Source: JAKOUY01 sp037045185 (GTDB lineage Bacteria > Actinomycetota > Acidimicrobiia > Acidimicrobiales > Ilumatobacteraceae). Taken from it: DNA of 64,000 nucleotides. The stretch is taken from NCBI GenBank assembly GCA_037045185.1, contig JBAOHQ010000004.1, positions 248,001 to 312,000 on the forward strand, in the 5' to 3' direction. The notes below the pieces were generated by a model, which was not told the DNA's origin, searched no databases, and saw only the letters and a list, made by a program, of their open reading frames with translations. This document shows, one piece after another, positions 9,456-19,072 of this stretch; position 1 is the stretch's first letter; each line of letters opens with the position of its first letter. The translations under genes and the position numbers were made by a program.

Positions 9456-10477
9456 TGGTCCTCACCCGCCATCAGCAGACGACGTCGCTCGACTACACCG
9501 TGGTCGACGATCGCACGGCGCGCCGGGTGGTCATGGCGACGCTGCCGCTGGTCGAGGAGGGGACGGGCGCCCCGCTGGCGGCGACCGTCCGCTCGCTGAC
9601 CGCCGGGGTGGCCGCCAAGGTCGTCGCCGGCTTGGTGGTGCTGTCCGGATCACCGTCACTGACCCTCCCGATCACCGTCGAACTCGACGTGCAGATCCCG
9701 CGCAGCGCCCGGCGGCGGGTCTCGGCGGTCGTCCCTGCCGGCCCCCTGCCCGCGCTGCTGCCGGCGCTGCGCGCCGAGCCGCCGACGGTCTCGCTGGCGG
9801 GTCTCGTCGCCGACCGCCTCGCCCCCTTCGCCCCGATCCCTGCCGCCGACCTGGTCATCACCGCCCTGCTCGGCACGCCCGCGCTGGTCACGCTGCGCGC
9901 CCCGCTGGCCTTCGACCACGCCGCAGCAAGCCCCGTGTCCACCCGATCGCTCACGGCAGTGGGCGCTCCGGTGGCGCTCGCCCAGGCGGCAGTCGCCGGG
10001 CAGCAGACCATCGAAGTCACCGCGCCCGCCCCCTTCGCGCCCGGGCGAGCGGTGACGGTGGGAGCGCCGCACCAGGCCGACGTCGTCCGCATCGTGGCCG
10101 TGTCGGGCACGTCGATCACCCTGGCCCACGCACTGCGCCGCTCGGCCCCGGCCGGCGCCCCGGTCACCGCCGCAACCATCGGCGCTCCCGGCGCGACCCA
10201 ACCGCTCGCCGTCGCCGCGGCGGCGGGTCACGGCGTGGTGCGCCTGGCCGGGCCGCTCGCCGGGGCCGTGCTCGAAGTCACCGATCCCTCACCGTCGCGC
10301 GCCGAACTGGTCGCTACCGGCGCCATCTCGGCGGCCGACGGCCGCTGGCGCCTCGACGGGGTCCCAGGCGTTGGACCGCTGACGATCACCGTCACCGCCA
10401 CCGGCTTCCCCGCTACCGCACTCACCCATCACCCCGACCACCACCGCACCCCGAACGTGGTCGACATCGCCATGTGA
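9455..10477 (+). CDS. Hypothetical eCIS structural protein with C-terminal transthyretin-like fold
   Basis: A 340-residue acidic, Ala/Val/Pro-rich beta-type protein without Cys or membrane segments. The C-terminal 60 residues (DGRWRLDGVPGVGPLTITVT, then ATGFPATAL) resemble carboxypeptidase regulatory-like or Pvc16 C-terminal beta-sandwich domains. The middle contains repeated short beta strands. Its start overlaps the stop of the DUF4255 gene. In other eCIS loci the terminator gene can carry extra domains, so this may be a separate terminator-associated or decoration protein. Function is otherwise unknown. Confidence 0.6.
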   Translation: MVLTRHQQTTSLDYTVVDDRTARRVVMATLPLVEEGTGAPLAATVRSLTAGVAAKVVAGLVVLSGSPSLTLPITVELDVQIPRSARRRVSAVVPAGPLPALLPALRAEPPTVSLAGLVADRLAPFAPIPAADLVITALLGTPALVTLRAPLAFDHAAASPVSTRSLTAVGAPVALAQAAVAGQQTIEVTAPAPFAPGRAVTVGAPHQADVVRIVAVSGTSITLAHALRRSAPAGAPVTAATIGAPGATQPLAVAAAAGHGVVRLAGPLAGAVLEVTDPSPSRAELVATGAISAADGRWRLDGVPGVGPLTITVTATGFPATALTHHPDHHRTPNVVDIAM

Positions 10478-10540
10478 ACCGACGTCCCGTTCCCCGACCA
10501 CGGGCCCCAATCCCGCCCACCCGACCACACAAGGAGAGCC

Positions 10541-12634
10541 ATGCCTGAGTACCTCGCACCAGGTGTCTACGTCGAGGAGATCTCGTCGGCGCCACCGCCG
10601 ATCGCCGGCGTCGGCACCAGCACCGCCGGATTCGTCGGGGTGACCAGCCGCGGTCCCGTGGAGGGCCGCCCGCAGCTGGTCACCAACTACGGAGAGTTCG
10701 CCCGGATCTACGGCGGGGCGCTGCGCGCCCCGACCACGTGGGCACCCGGATGGGACCAACTCCCCTACGCCGTGCGCGGCTTCTTCGCCAACGGCGGCCG
10801 GCGGCTGTACGTGATGCGCGTCGCCCCGGCGACGGCCAGCGCCGCCAGCCAGGCCCTAAGCGGCGGCCTGACCACCCGGATCGTCCTGCCGGTGCCGGCG
10901 GCCACGGACACGATCGTGGTGCCCACGCTGCTGGGCATCCACACCGGATCGCTGGTCCAGCTACGGATGGTCAAGAACGGCATCACCACCACGTCGGCGT
11001 CGCTGACGGTGAACGCCCTCGACCGGGCGACGAACACGCTGACCTTGAGCGCCGACGTCCACGCCACGATCGAGTTCGAGCCGCGCTACACGACCGTGCT
11101 CACCGACGTGGCCGGCCCGGCCAGCACCACCGGGCGGGCCACCGGCACCGGTGGCGCACCGCCGTGGGCTGCCGCAGCGTCGTTCCAGCTCGCTGCCTCG
11201 TCGGTGGGGTCGTGGGGCAGAGCGGTGCAGCTGGCGTTCAGCCACACCTCGGCGGCGCGCACCGTGGTCCGCCACACCCTGGTGCCCGGCGGGAACACCC
11301 GGGTGCCGGTCGTGTCGGCGAAGGGGTTCTACGTGGGCGCCTGGGTGCTGCTCGACTTCGACGACGGCGTCACCGGGCGGATCTACCGTCAGGTGACGGC
11401 GATCGACGGCGACGTGTTGGTGCTGTCGGGCAACAACTTCGCCGCCGGCTCGCTGAACCCGGTGGCACCCCTCACCGAGACCGTCGTGTCCACCTGCGAG
11501 TTCACGGTGAACGCGACCTACACCGATCCGGTGGAGGGTGGCGTCGTGACCGAACGCTTCGACGGCCTGACCCTGGCCAACGTGCCCGGCCGCTACTACG
11601 TCGACCAGCTCTCCCGCTCGGCACTGATCAGCGTCGACACGTCGGTGGCCGTCACCGGTACCGATCCGATGCGTTTCCCGTCGGCGCCGAACGGGTCCAG
11701 CCAGGCACTCGGGACCGGGGGCTCGGACGGGACCGCGGCGCCCACCGCCACCGAGGTGCGCGGCACCAGCCTCGGGCCGAACCGCAACACCGGGCTGCTG
11801 TCGATGGAGGACATCGACGAGATCGCCATCCTCGCTGCGCCCGGTGTCACCGACGGTTCCGTGCAGTCGTCGCTGGTGGAGCAGTGCGAGCGGTTGCTCG
11901 ATCGCTTCGCGGTGCTCGACCCGCGGCCGACATCGAGCGGCGGGACCCCGTCGCTCCAGGACATCCAGGACCACGCCCAGGAGTTCGACACCAAGTACGC
12001 GGCCATCTACTACCCACGGATCCGCGTGACCACCCCGTTCGGCGCCGACCCGGTCGCCATCGGCCCGAGCGGGCACATCGTCGGGCTGTACGCCCGGGTG
12101 GACAACACCCGCGGCGTGCACAAGGCGCCGGCCAACGAGGTGCTGCGCGGCATCGTCGACTTCGAGGTGCTGGTCACCAAGGCGGCCCAGGAGATCCTCA
12201 ACCCGCGGGGTATCAACGTGCTGCGCGACCTGCGATCCGATCGCCGCGGCCTGCGCGTCTACGGGGCGCGCACGCTGACGAGCGAGGCCGATTGGCGTTA
12301 CGTCAACGTCCGCCGGCTGTTCATCTACGTCGAAGAGTCACTCGACGAGGGGACCCAATGGGCCGTGTTCGAACCGAACGACGAGCGCCTGTGGGCCCGC
12401 ATCCGCGAGAGCGTCAGCATCTTCCTCACCGGCGTGTGGAAGGACGGCGCGTTGATGGGCACGAAGCCGGAGGAGGCGTTCTACGTGGTGTGCGACCGCA
12501 ACACGATGAGCGACGACGACATCCTCAACGGCCGGCTGATCATGGAGATCGGGATCGCCCCGGTGCGTCCCGCCGAGTTCGTCATTCTCCGCATCGGCCA
12601 GTGGCTGGGCGGTTCGTCACGTCAGGAACTGTGA
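10541..12634 (+). CDS. Contractile sheath protein 1
   Basis: A 697-residue sheath subunit of a phage-tail-like particle; the sheath contracts to drive the tube through a target envelope. The N-terminus PEYLAPGVYVEEISSAPPPI is the classical tail-sheath start. The C-terminal block (GINVLRDLRSDRRGLRVYGA, RTLTSEADWRYVNVRRLFIY) and the tail PAEFVILRIGQWLGG are diagnostic. A variable domain at about residues 90-350 would face outward. AAGGAG lies 4 bases before the ATG, the best ribosome site in the cluster, which fits a major structural protein. It is paired with a tube gene directly downstream. Confidence 0.95.
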   Translation: MPEYLAPGVYVEEISSAPPPIAGVGTSTAGFVGVTSRGPVEGRPQLVTNYGEFARIYGGALRAPTTWAPGWDQLPYAVRGFFANGGRRLYVMRVAPATASAASQALSGGLTTRIVLPVPAATDTIVVPTLLGIHTGSLVQLRMVKNGITTTSASLTVNALDRATNTLTLSADVHATIEFEPRYTTVLTDVAGPASTTGRATGTGGAPPWAAAASFQLAASSVGSWGRAVQLAFSHTSAARTVVRHTLVPGGNTRVPVVSAKGFYVGAWVLLDFDDGVTGRIYRQVTAIDGDVLVLSGNNFAAGSLNPVAPLTETVVSTCEFTVNATYTDPVEGGVVTERFDGLTLANVPGRYYVDQLSRSALISVDTSVAVTGTDPMRFPSAPNGSSQALGTGGSDGTAAPTATEVRGTSLGPNRNTGLLSMEDIDEIAILAAPGVTDGSVQSSLVEQCERLLDRFAVLDPRPTSSGGTPSLQDIQDHAQEFDTKYAAIYYPRIRVTTPFGADPVAIGPSGHIVGLYARVDNTRGVHKAPANEVLRGIVDFEVLVTKAAQEILNPRGINVLRDLRSDRRGLRVYGARTLTSEADWRYVNVRRLFIYVEESLDEGTQWAVFEPNDERLWARIRESVSIFLTGVWKDGALMGTKPEEAFYVVCDRNTMSDDDILNGRLIMEIGIAPVRPAEFVILRIGQWLGGSSRQEL

Positions 12635-12647
12635 GAGGAGCTGAGCC

Positions 12648-13091
12648 ATGGCTACAGGAGATCGGGTCGACCCCTACCCCGGGTACAACTTCCGGATCGA
12701 GATCACCGGTGCGTCCGAGGGCGTCACCGCCTTTCGCGAGGCCACCGGGCTGATGTTCACCATCGACCCCGTGGAGTACCGCGAAGGCAACTCCCGGGAC
12801 CTTCACGTCAAGAAGCTGTTCGGCCTGCGCAAGTACGCCAACATCGCCCTCAAGCGAGGCTTCACCCAGAACAAGGAGCTCTGGGCGTGGTACCGCAACG
12901 TCGTCAACGGCGTCGCCGACCGCCGCAACGGGGCCATCGTGCTGCTCGACGAGGAGCACAACGACGTGCTGCGCTGGAAGTTCTACGAGGGCTGGATCTG
13001 CAAGTGGGAAGGTGCGGCGATGAACGCCACCGCCAGCGAGGTCGCCGTCGAGAGCATCGAGATCTGCGTCGAGAAGGTCGAACTGGACTGA
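12648..13091 (+). CDS. Inner tube protein 1 (gp19/Afp1-like)
   Basis: A 147-residue tube subunit of the T4 gp19/Hcp-like superfamily. Typical elements are the start DPYPGYNFRIEI, the loop FREATGLMFTIDPVEYREGN, the LKRGFT block, and NAT.SEVAVESIEICVEKVEL at the end. It forms the stack of hexameric rings inside the sheath. It has normal family length and sits 13 bases after sheath 1. Confidence 0.92.
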   Translation: MATGDRVDPYPGYNFRIEITGASEGVTAFREATGLMFTIDPVEYREGNSRDLHVKKLFGLRKYANIALKRGFTQNKELWAWYRNVVNGVADRRNGAIVLLDEEHNDVLRWKFYEGWICKWEGAAMNATASEVAVESIEICVEKVELD

Positions 13092-13107
13092 GTGCCGGGC
13101 CCCGACG

Positions 13108-15195
13108 ATGAACCCGACCAGCGCCCCAGGTGTGACGATCGACATCGTCGAGCCGCGCCCCGACGCCTCGCCGGTGCGCGCCGACACTGCCGGCTTCGTC
13201 GTCGTGTGCGAGCGCGGCCCGATCGGCGTCGCCGTGCCGGTGACCTCGTGGGCGTCGTTCACCGCGACGTTCGGTGAGTTCGTCCCCAACGGCCTCGGGG
13301 CCTACGCGCTCAAGGCGTTCTTCGACAACGGCGGCCGCCACGCCCTGGTGGTGCGTGTCGCCGCGGTCGAGAGCGTCACCGCACTGGATACCGGTGCGGT
13401 GCAGCCCGCCGACCGCCGCTCGTCGGTGCTGGTCGGGCTGACCGGCGTCGTAGCGGGCGCCGCGGCAACGCTGGATGACGGCTCGCTGCGGGTGACCAGG
13501 CTGGTGACGGCGATCGATCCGCCGACCCGCACCGTCACCTGGGACAGGCCGCTGCACCCAGACCTGGCCCTCGCCGCGGGGCCGGCGATCAGCGTCGGGC
13601 GCGGCACCGCGATGGGGACGCTGCACAGCCCGGCCGGGGCGGCGGTGATGACCGTGCGGGCCTCCACCCCCGGCGCGTGGGGCAACCGCCTGACGGTGAC
13701 CACCGCGCCGGGGCGGCGTGCGGCCACCACCAGCCGGATCGACGACGTGTCGTCCCCCGTGGCCATCGCCGTGCGTTCCACCGACGGCTTCGATGACCGC
13801 TCGGCGATCACCGTGTCCCAGCCAGACGGGGTCGGTGGCGTCCGCCGCGAACGCGCCATCATCGGTCGAGTCGACCGCGCCGAACGGGTCCTGTGGCTGG
13901 AGGCGCCGCTTGCCGGCCCGTTCACCTACACCGGCGCCTTGAACATCGAGTCGTCCTCGGTCACCCTGGCCGTCGCCGAACGCGGCCGGGTCGGCGAGGT
14001 CCACCCCGACCTCACGTTCGTGCCGGGACACGCCCGATTCGCCGCCACCATCCTCGAACAGTCCCGAGTGGTGCGGGCCACGGTGGTGGGTGGGCCACTG
14101 GCCGACGATCCGGCCCTGGGTCAGACGGCACTGCTCGACGGCGGACGCGACGGAACCGCCGGACTGCGCGTCGACGATCTGCTCGGCTCGTGGGGAACCG
14201 CCACGGGGCTGGCCGTGCTGGACGACACCGACGAACCAGGCGTGGTGGCCATCCCCGACCTGGTGGGCGAACCGACGCCACCGGTGCTGACCGACCCGGT
14301 ACGCCCGGACACCGATCCCTGCCTGCCCTGCCAACCTCCTGCCGCGCCGCCACTGGCATTCGCCGGAGCGGTGGTCGAGGCCTCGGCGCGGTTCACCGGC
14401 GAGGAGATCGCCATCGCCCAGCGAGCGACGGTCGAGCACTGCGAGCGTCACGGCGACCGCGTCGCCCTGCTCGACCCTCCCGACGGGCCGGGCCCGAGCG
14501 ACCCCGCCGCGGTGCGTGAGTGGGCCGGCACCTTCGACTCCTCGTTCGCCGCGTGCTACACGCCGTGGCTGCAGGTCGTCGACCCCCTGCGCGGCCCTGC
14601 CGCAGCCGCCCGCCTGCGACGCGTGCCACCCAGCGGCCACGTCGCCGGCTTGATCGGCCGGGTCGACGCCGAGGTCGGTCCGTGGCGGTCACCGGCCAAC
14701 CGCGCCCTGGCGTGGGCGCACCGTACCGACGCCGTCATCGGGGACGCCGCCCACGCCACGTTCAACGGGCGCGGAATCAACGCGATCCGCTCCCTGCCCG
14801 GCCGCGGCCTCGTCGTGTGCGGGGCGCGCACGCTCTCGGCGGACACCTCGGTGGTCTTCCTCAACGTCCGCCGGCTGATGATCTACGTCCGGCGAGTCCT
14901 GCGCGCCAGCCTGGCCTGGACCGCATTCGAACCCGCCGACGCCGTGCTCGACGGGCTCGTCGGGCTGCAGCTCACCGGGCTCGGCGAGGACCTGTGGCTG
15001 GACGGCGCCCTGGCCGGGGACACCGCGGCGGAGGCGTTCATCGTGCGCACCGGTCTCGGCGACCGGGCCAACGGCGAACTCGTCGCCGAGCTCGGTGTGG
15101 CCGCGGCCCGCCCGGCCGAGTTCATCGTGGTGCGTGTCGAGCGCACCGTCGAGCGTCTGGAACTGCGTGAGCATCCCGAGCGGAGCCGGCCATGA
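13108..15195 (+). CDS. Contractile sheath protein 2
   Basis: A second 695-residue sheath paralogue. It has the weaker sheath N-terminus (TSAPGVTIDIVEPRPDAS), a large variable domain including a Cys-rich loop (DPCLPCQPP near residues 405-413), and the conserved C-terminal block NGRGINAIRSLPGRGLVVCG followed by the LNVRRLMIYV strand and PAEFIVVRVERTVE. Afp/PVC-type clusters commonly encode two or three sheath paralogues, the minor ones usually at the baseplate end. The ATG at 13108 is chosen; a GTG at 13092 is in a different frame. The stop overlaps the next gene's ATG. Confidence 0.92.
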   Translation: MNPTSAPGVTIDIVEPRPDASPVRADTAGFVVVCERGPIGVAVPVTSWASFTATFGEFVPNGLGAYALKAFFDNGGRHALVVRVAAVESVTALDTGAVQPADRRSSVLVGLTGVVAGAAATLDDGSLRVTRLVTAIDPPTRTVTWDRPLHPDLALAAGPAISVGRGTAMGTLHSPAGAAVMTVRASTPGAWGNRLTVTTAPGRRAATTSRIDDVSSPVAIAVRSTDGFDDRSAITVSQPDGVGGVRRERAIIGRVDRAERVLWLEAPLAGPFTYTGALNIESSSVTLAVAERGRVGEVHPDLTFVPGHARFAATILEQSRVVRATVVGGPLADDPALGQTALLDGGRDGTAGLRVDDLLGSWGTATGLAVLDDTDEPGVVAIPDLVGEPTPPVLTDPVRPDTDPCLPCQPPAAPPLAFAGAVVEASARFTGEEIAIAQRATVEHCERHGDRVALLDPPDGPGPSDPAAVREWAGTFDSSFAACYTPWLQVVDPLRGPAAAARLRRVPPSGHVAGLIGRVDAEVGPWRSPANRALAWAHRTDAVIGDAAHATFNGRGINAIRSLPGRGLVVCGARTLSADTSVVFLNVRRLMIYVRRVLRASLAWTAFEPADAVLDGLVGLQLTGLGEDLWLDGALAGDTAAEAFIVRTGLGDRANGELVAELGVAAARPAEFIVVRVERTVERLELREHPERSRP

Positions 15196-15701
15196 CGGTG
15201 ACGGCGTTCAACTTCTCCGTCCGCCTGATCGAGACGGCCAAGCCGGCCTCGGCAGTGATCCAGACCGTTGGCCCGGCGCTCCCCAACGGGTTCAGCGAGT
15301 GCGTCGGGCTGGACGCCACGATGCAGATCGAGGAATACCGCGAGGGCGGGCGCAACGACGCGGTGCTCAAGTTCCCCGGGCACATCAGCCACTCGACCAT
15401 CAAGCTGCGCCGCGGGATCGACCGCACCGCGGAGCTGTGGCGGTGGCACGAGGGGTTCATGCGTGGCGCCGGCAAGCGACGCGACGGGATCGTCGAGCTG
15501 CTCGACGACAGCGGAAGCGTCGTGCGGACGTGGCGGTTCAAGCGCGGCCTGCCCGTGCGCTGGGCAGGGCCGACGCTGATCGCCGGGCAGAGCACGGTGG
15601 CGGTCGAGGAACTCGAGATCAGCCATGAAGGCCTGTTCGTGACCACCGGCGGCGCGGTCGCCGAGCTGGCTGGCGCCATCGCATCGATCGTGGGCGGCTG
15701 A
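15192..15701 (+). CDS. Inner tube protein 2 (Afp5-like)
   Basis: A 169-residue gp19-family tube paralogue. Diagnostic stretches are FSECVGLDATMQIEEYREGG, LKFPGHISHSTIKLRRGI and the C-terminal VAVEELEISHEGL. In Afp/PVC particles a second tube protein forms the first ring on the spike-hub complex. The position just before the LysM and hub genes fits that role. ATGA overlap with sheath 2. Confidence 0.9.
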   Translation: MTVTAFNFSVRLIETAKPASAVIQTVGPALPNGFSECVGLDATMQIEEYREGGRNDAVLKFPGHISHSTIKLRRGIDRTAELWRWHEGFMRGAGKRRDGIVELLDDSGSVVRTWRFKRGLPVRWAGPTLIAGQSTVAVEELEISHEGLFVTTGGAVAELAGAIASIVGG

Positions 15702-15702
15702 G

Positions 15703-15888
15703 ATGGACATCCACATCGATCGCCTGTCCACCAAGGTGACCGCTATCGACCCGCGCGGGGCGCTGTCGCCAGACGTGCTCGACACGATCGTCACCCAGGT
15801 GCTCGCCCGCCTCGAGCGGCGCAGCGCCACCCAGCGCAACGCCGACGACGACACGGCGCTGTGGACCTCGGTGCGCAGGACGAGCTGA
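15703..15888 (+). CDS. Small eCIS protein (Afp6/DUF5908 position)
   Basis: A 61-residue protein beginning MDIHIDRLSTKVTAIDP, followed by an amphipathic helix (PDVLDTIVTQVLARLERR). Position and size match the tiny DUF5908/Afp6-type gene found between the second tube and the LysM protein in other eCIS loci. The sequence is too short to assign by eye. Its TGA overlaps the next ATG, and the frame is open with normal codon use, so it is probably translated. Confidence 0.6.
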   Translation: MDIHIDRLSTKVTAIDPRGALSPDVLDTIVTQVLARLERRSATQRNADDDTALWTSVRRTS

Positions 15889-16565
15889 TGGCCACGTTGT
15901 CCCATGCCCGCTTCGAGCGCCTGGCCTCGCCGTCGGCCACGACCGGGACGGTGCTCTCCGTCCCGTTCAACCCCACGGAGTACACGCTGTCGAAGGCGAA
16001 CCAGTGGGCCGAGGTCCCGATCCCGGGGCTCGACTCACCCATCGTCCAGTTCGTCCGCGGCCAGACCGAGACGCTGTCGCTCGAGTTGTTCTTCGACTCC
16101 ACCGAGGACGGCACCGGCGCCACGGCCACGCCGGTGACCGACAAGACCGATGCCTTCTACGACCTGATCAAGATCGACTCCGACACCCACGCCCCTCCGG
16201 TGCTGCTGTTCAGCTGGGGTGGCCCGACGTTTCCCGGCAGGACCCGCTCGGCCTTCCGCTGCGTGGTCCAAAGCGTCAAGCAGCAGTTCACGCTGTTCTC
16301 CCCACAGGGCGTTCCCCTGCGCGCCAAACTCACCGTGGAGCTGCGTGAGTACAAGACGCTGACCCAGCAGCTCGACGAACTCAATCTCAAATCGGCGGAC
16401 CACACCAAGGCCACCGTGGTGACTTCGGCCGACGACATCACCTCGATCGCCACCCGGGCCTACGGCGATCCCCGGCAGTGGCGGCTGATCGCCGAGTCCA
16501 ACGGGATCGTCGACCCGCTGCACATCACCCCCGGCACCGTGTTGCGCCTCCCGAGGGCGGTGTGA
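15888..16565 (+). CDS. LysM-containing baseplate protein (Afp7-like)
   Basis: A 225-residue protein. The N-terminal domain (FNPTEYTLSKANQWAEVPIP, then IVQFVRGQTETLSLELFFDS) is the gp53/Afp7-type fold. The C-terminal 50 residues form a LysM-like motif (TSIATRAYGDPRQWRLIAES, then NGIVDPLHITPGTVLRLP). In Afp-type particles this protein joins the hub to the baseplate. The ATG of MATLSHARF overlaps the previous stop, which decides the start over an in-frame ATG 9 codons upstream. Confidence 0.88.
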   Translation: MATLSHARFERLASPSATTGTVLSVPFNPTEYTLSKANQWAEVPIPGLDSPIVQFVRGQTETLSLELFFDSTEDGTGATATPVTDKTDAFYDLIKIDSDTHAPPVLLFSWGGPTFPGRTRSAFRCVVQSVKQQFTLFSPQGVPLRAKLTVELREYKTLTQQLDELNLKSADHTKATVVTSADDITSIATRAYGDPRQWRLIAESNGIVDPLHITPGTVLRLPRAV

Positions 16566-16567
16566 CC

Positions 16568-17795
16568 ATGACGACCGCAACCGACGTGATCGCGCTCACC
16601 GACATCGCCCAACCGATGTTCGCCCCGGCATTCCGCCTGGAATACCACGGCCGCGGCGCGACAGCCGGCGCCAAGCCGGGTCAGGGCATCCCGCCCAGCG
16701 TGCTGCGCGACGTCGTCGAGGTGTCCTACGTGGACAACGTGGAGCGGGTCGACTCGTTCACCCTGCAGATCAACAACTGGGATGCCGCCAAGCCGGCGCG
16801 CGAGGCGATGAAGTTCGTCGGCTTCGGCGCCAGCGAGGACCTCTGGAAGGTTATTCAACCCGGCAACCTGCTGAGCCTGCTGTTGGGCTACACCGGGCGT
16901 GCCACCGATCTGCGGCGGATGACACAGGCGTACGTCACCTCGCTGGAGGTGGAGTTCCCGGAGGCCGGATACTCCAAGCTCACCGTGCGCGGCCTGAACG
17001 TCCTGGACCGCCTGCGCACCAAGCAGTACACGTGGGCCTGGCCCGACGACGCCAACTCGCCCATCACCGACAGCGAGATCGCCCTCGACCTGGCCCGCCA
17101 GCCGGACGGCCCGCCGGGCCGACCCGGCCTCGGGATCGAAGTGCGCGTCGACCCCGCGGCAGCCGGCAAGGAGGCGCCGCGGACCTACGTGATGATGCAC
17201 AACCAGTACCCGATCGTGTTCCTGATGCAGCTGGCGCGGCGCAACGGCTACGACATCCTCCTGCTGCGCGACGGCCCGGACCTGCCGACCTATCTCTACT
17301 TCGGCCCGGCCAGGGCGGTGAAGGACCGGACGTACCGGCTGGAGTGGGGCAGGTCGATCACCTCCGGCAAGGCCACCCTGTCCACCGCCAAGCAGGTCAA
17401 GAAGGTCACCGTGTGCGGATGGGACCGGGTGGCCAAGAAGCCGATCATCGGTGAGGCCACCATCGACAAGGACGGCAAGGACCTGCACAGCAGCGTGCGC
17501 GCCCTGGCCGCGGCCAACGGGCGCGAGGAGATCGTCACCGACGAAGCGCACGAGACGCAGCGGGCCGTCGACGAGCGGGCCAGGAACCTGCTCCTCGAAG
17601 CCGCAGGGCGGCAGGTGGAGTTCGAGGGCGTCACCGTCGGGCTGCCCGACCTGCCGCGCCGGGCGGGTCGTGGAGCTGAGCAAGCTCGGCGTGCACCTCG
17701 ACGGTCGCTACACCATCACCGAGACCACCCACACGCTGAACGACAGCGGCTACCGCACGGCCTTCAAGGCACGCCTCGAAGGGCCGCCCCGATGA
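16568..17795 (+). CDS. Spike hub protein (gpD/gp27-like, Afp8 N-half), one frame break
   Basis: About 409 residues resembling late-control protein D / gp27: FAPAFRLEYHGRG, then VVEVSYVDNVERVDSFTLQI, NNWD, the strand block YVTSLEVEFPEAGYSKLTVR, and the end of the fold YTITETTHTLNDSGYRTAFK. It forms the trimeric hub between tube and spike. The frame changes near 17651-17668: GVTVGLPDLP is in one frame and RAGRVVELSKLGVHLDG in the other, consistent with a one-base indel in a GC run. ATGA overlap with the next gene. Unlike VgrG, hub and spike here are separate genes. Confidence 0.85.
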
Positions 17796-18317
17796 CCACC
17801 CAGCACTTCTACGGGGTGTACCCGGCGGTGGTCACCGACGTCCAGGATCCCGCCGGCGAGGGACGGATCCGGGTCAGCTTCCCGCATCTGGGTTCCACGC
17901 AGCGCAGCGCCTGGGCGGCGCTGGCCACACCCATGGCCGGCAACGACCGCGGCGTGTGGCTCGTCCCCGAGGTGGGCGACGAGGCCGTCGTGTCTTTCGA
18001 GTTCGGCGACGCCAGCCGGCCGGTGATCCTCGGGTTCCGCTGGAACGGGGTGGACCGGGCGCCGTCCACGGCGGTGCCGCGAGCGGCTGATCCGCAGCGT
18101 CAACGGCCACACCATCCGATTCCTCGACGCCTCACCGACGAGCGGCGGCAACACCGGCGGCATCGTCATCGAGGACGCCTCCGGCAACCAGATCGTGATG
18201 ACCAACGGCAAGGTCACCGTGCGCAGCGTGGGCATCCTCGAACTGGAGGGGGCCACCGTCGTCATCAACAGCATGGGACTGCGCCGGGTCGTGTCCCCCA
18301 CCCCGAACCCGATCTAG
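17792..18317 (+). CDS. Spike protein (gpV/gp5 OB-fold baseplate protein), one frame break
   Basis: About 174 residues. The N-terminal OB fold FYGVYPAVVTDVQDPAGEGR, followed by IRVSFP, is typical of phage baseplate assembly protein V / VgrG gp5. It continues AALATPMAGNDRGVWLVPEV and VILGFRWNG. The C-terminal beta-helix strands (GHTIRFLDA, GIVIEDASGNQIVMTN, GILELEGATVVINSMG) lie in another frame, entered through a one-base indel near 18065-18085. These repeats build the trimeric needle. No separate PAAR tip gene follows. Confidence 0.85.
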
Positions 18318-18325
18318 GACGAGCG

Positions 18326-19072
18326 ATGACCACGATCGACATCCCCGTCTCCGAGGCAATCCAGCGAGCACTGGACCTCCCGCCGTGCGAGGCGATCAAG
18401 ATCCCCATGCCCACGCCCCTGAAGGTGCAGCTGCCCAACGGGCTCACCCTGCAGGCGTTCACCGACCTGTCCAAGGGGATCCCCAACGACTGCTCGATGA
18501 CGTTCAACCTGATGCTGCAGCTGGCGCCGCTGCTGGCGGCCATCGAGTGCCCGATCCGGGTGCTCAAGGTGATCGACAAGCTCAAGGGCGTCCTCGAAGG
18601 CCTGCCGAAGCTGGACTTCGGCAAGATCCCCGAATGCATCGACGCCATCGTCGAGCTGGCGCCGTGCATCGCCTCGATCGCCGGGATCCCGAAGATGGCC
18701 ACCGACGTGCTGTGCCTGATCCGCAAGGTGCTGAACTGCATCCTCGGGCAACTGCGTTCCATCCGCGATCTGCTGGGCGGGCTGCAGCTGCGGTTCGCCG
18801 CCGCCGAGGGCAACGACGATCTACTCGCCGTGCTCGAGTGCGCCAAGGAGAACGCCAACACCCAGCTGGCCAACGTGACCCAGGCGATCGAGCCGGTCAG
18901 CGCCGTGCTGAACCTCGTCGGGCCGTTCCTGGAGATCGCTGGGCTGCCGAAGATCTCGCTCGAGTCGCCCGGCGCAGCGCCCGAGGACCTCGCCGGCCTC
19001 GACGCCGTCGTCGACGCCCTGCAAGCCGTGGTCGATGCCATCGACGCCGTGCCGGGGGTGGACTGTGGCTGA
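18326..19072 (+). CDS. Unknown eCIS protein, amphipathic-helical, in the usual spike-tip position
   Basis: A 248-residue, largely helical protein with eight or so Cys spread through moderately hydrophobic amphipathic helices (LQLAPLLAAIECPIRVLKVI, IPECIDAIVELAPCIASIAG). The N-terminus has a Pro-rich strand segment (IKIPMPTPLKVQLPNGL). No signal peptide or clear transmembrane segment. It lies between the spike and gp25 genes, where PAAR-type tips sit in Afp/PVC loci, but it has no recognisable PAAR repeats. It could be a tip substitute, a cargo or a chaperone. I do not recognise the family. Confidence 0.6.
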   Translation: MTTIDIPVSEAIQRALDLPPCEAIKIPMPTPLKVQLPNGLTLQAFTDLSKGIPNDCSMTFNLMLQLAPLLAAIECPIRVLKVIDKLKGVLEGLPKLDFGKIPECIDAIVELAPCIASIAGIPKMATDVLCLIRKVLNCILGQLRSIRDLLGGLQLRFAAAEGNDDLLAVLECAKENANTQLANVTQAIEPVSAVLNLVGPFLEIAGLPKISLESPGAAPEDLAGLDAVVDALQAVVDAIDAVPGVDCG

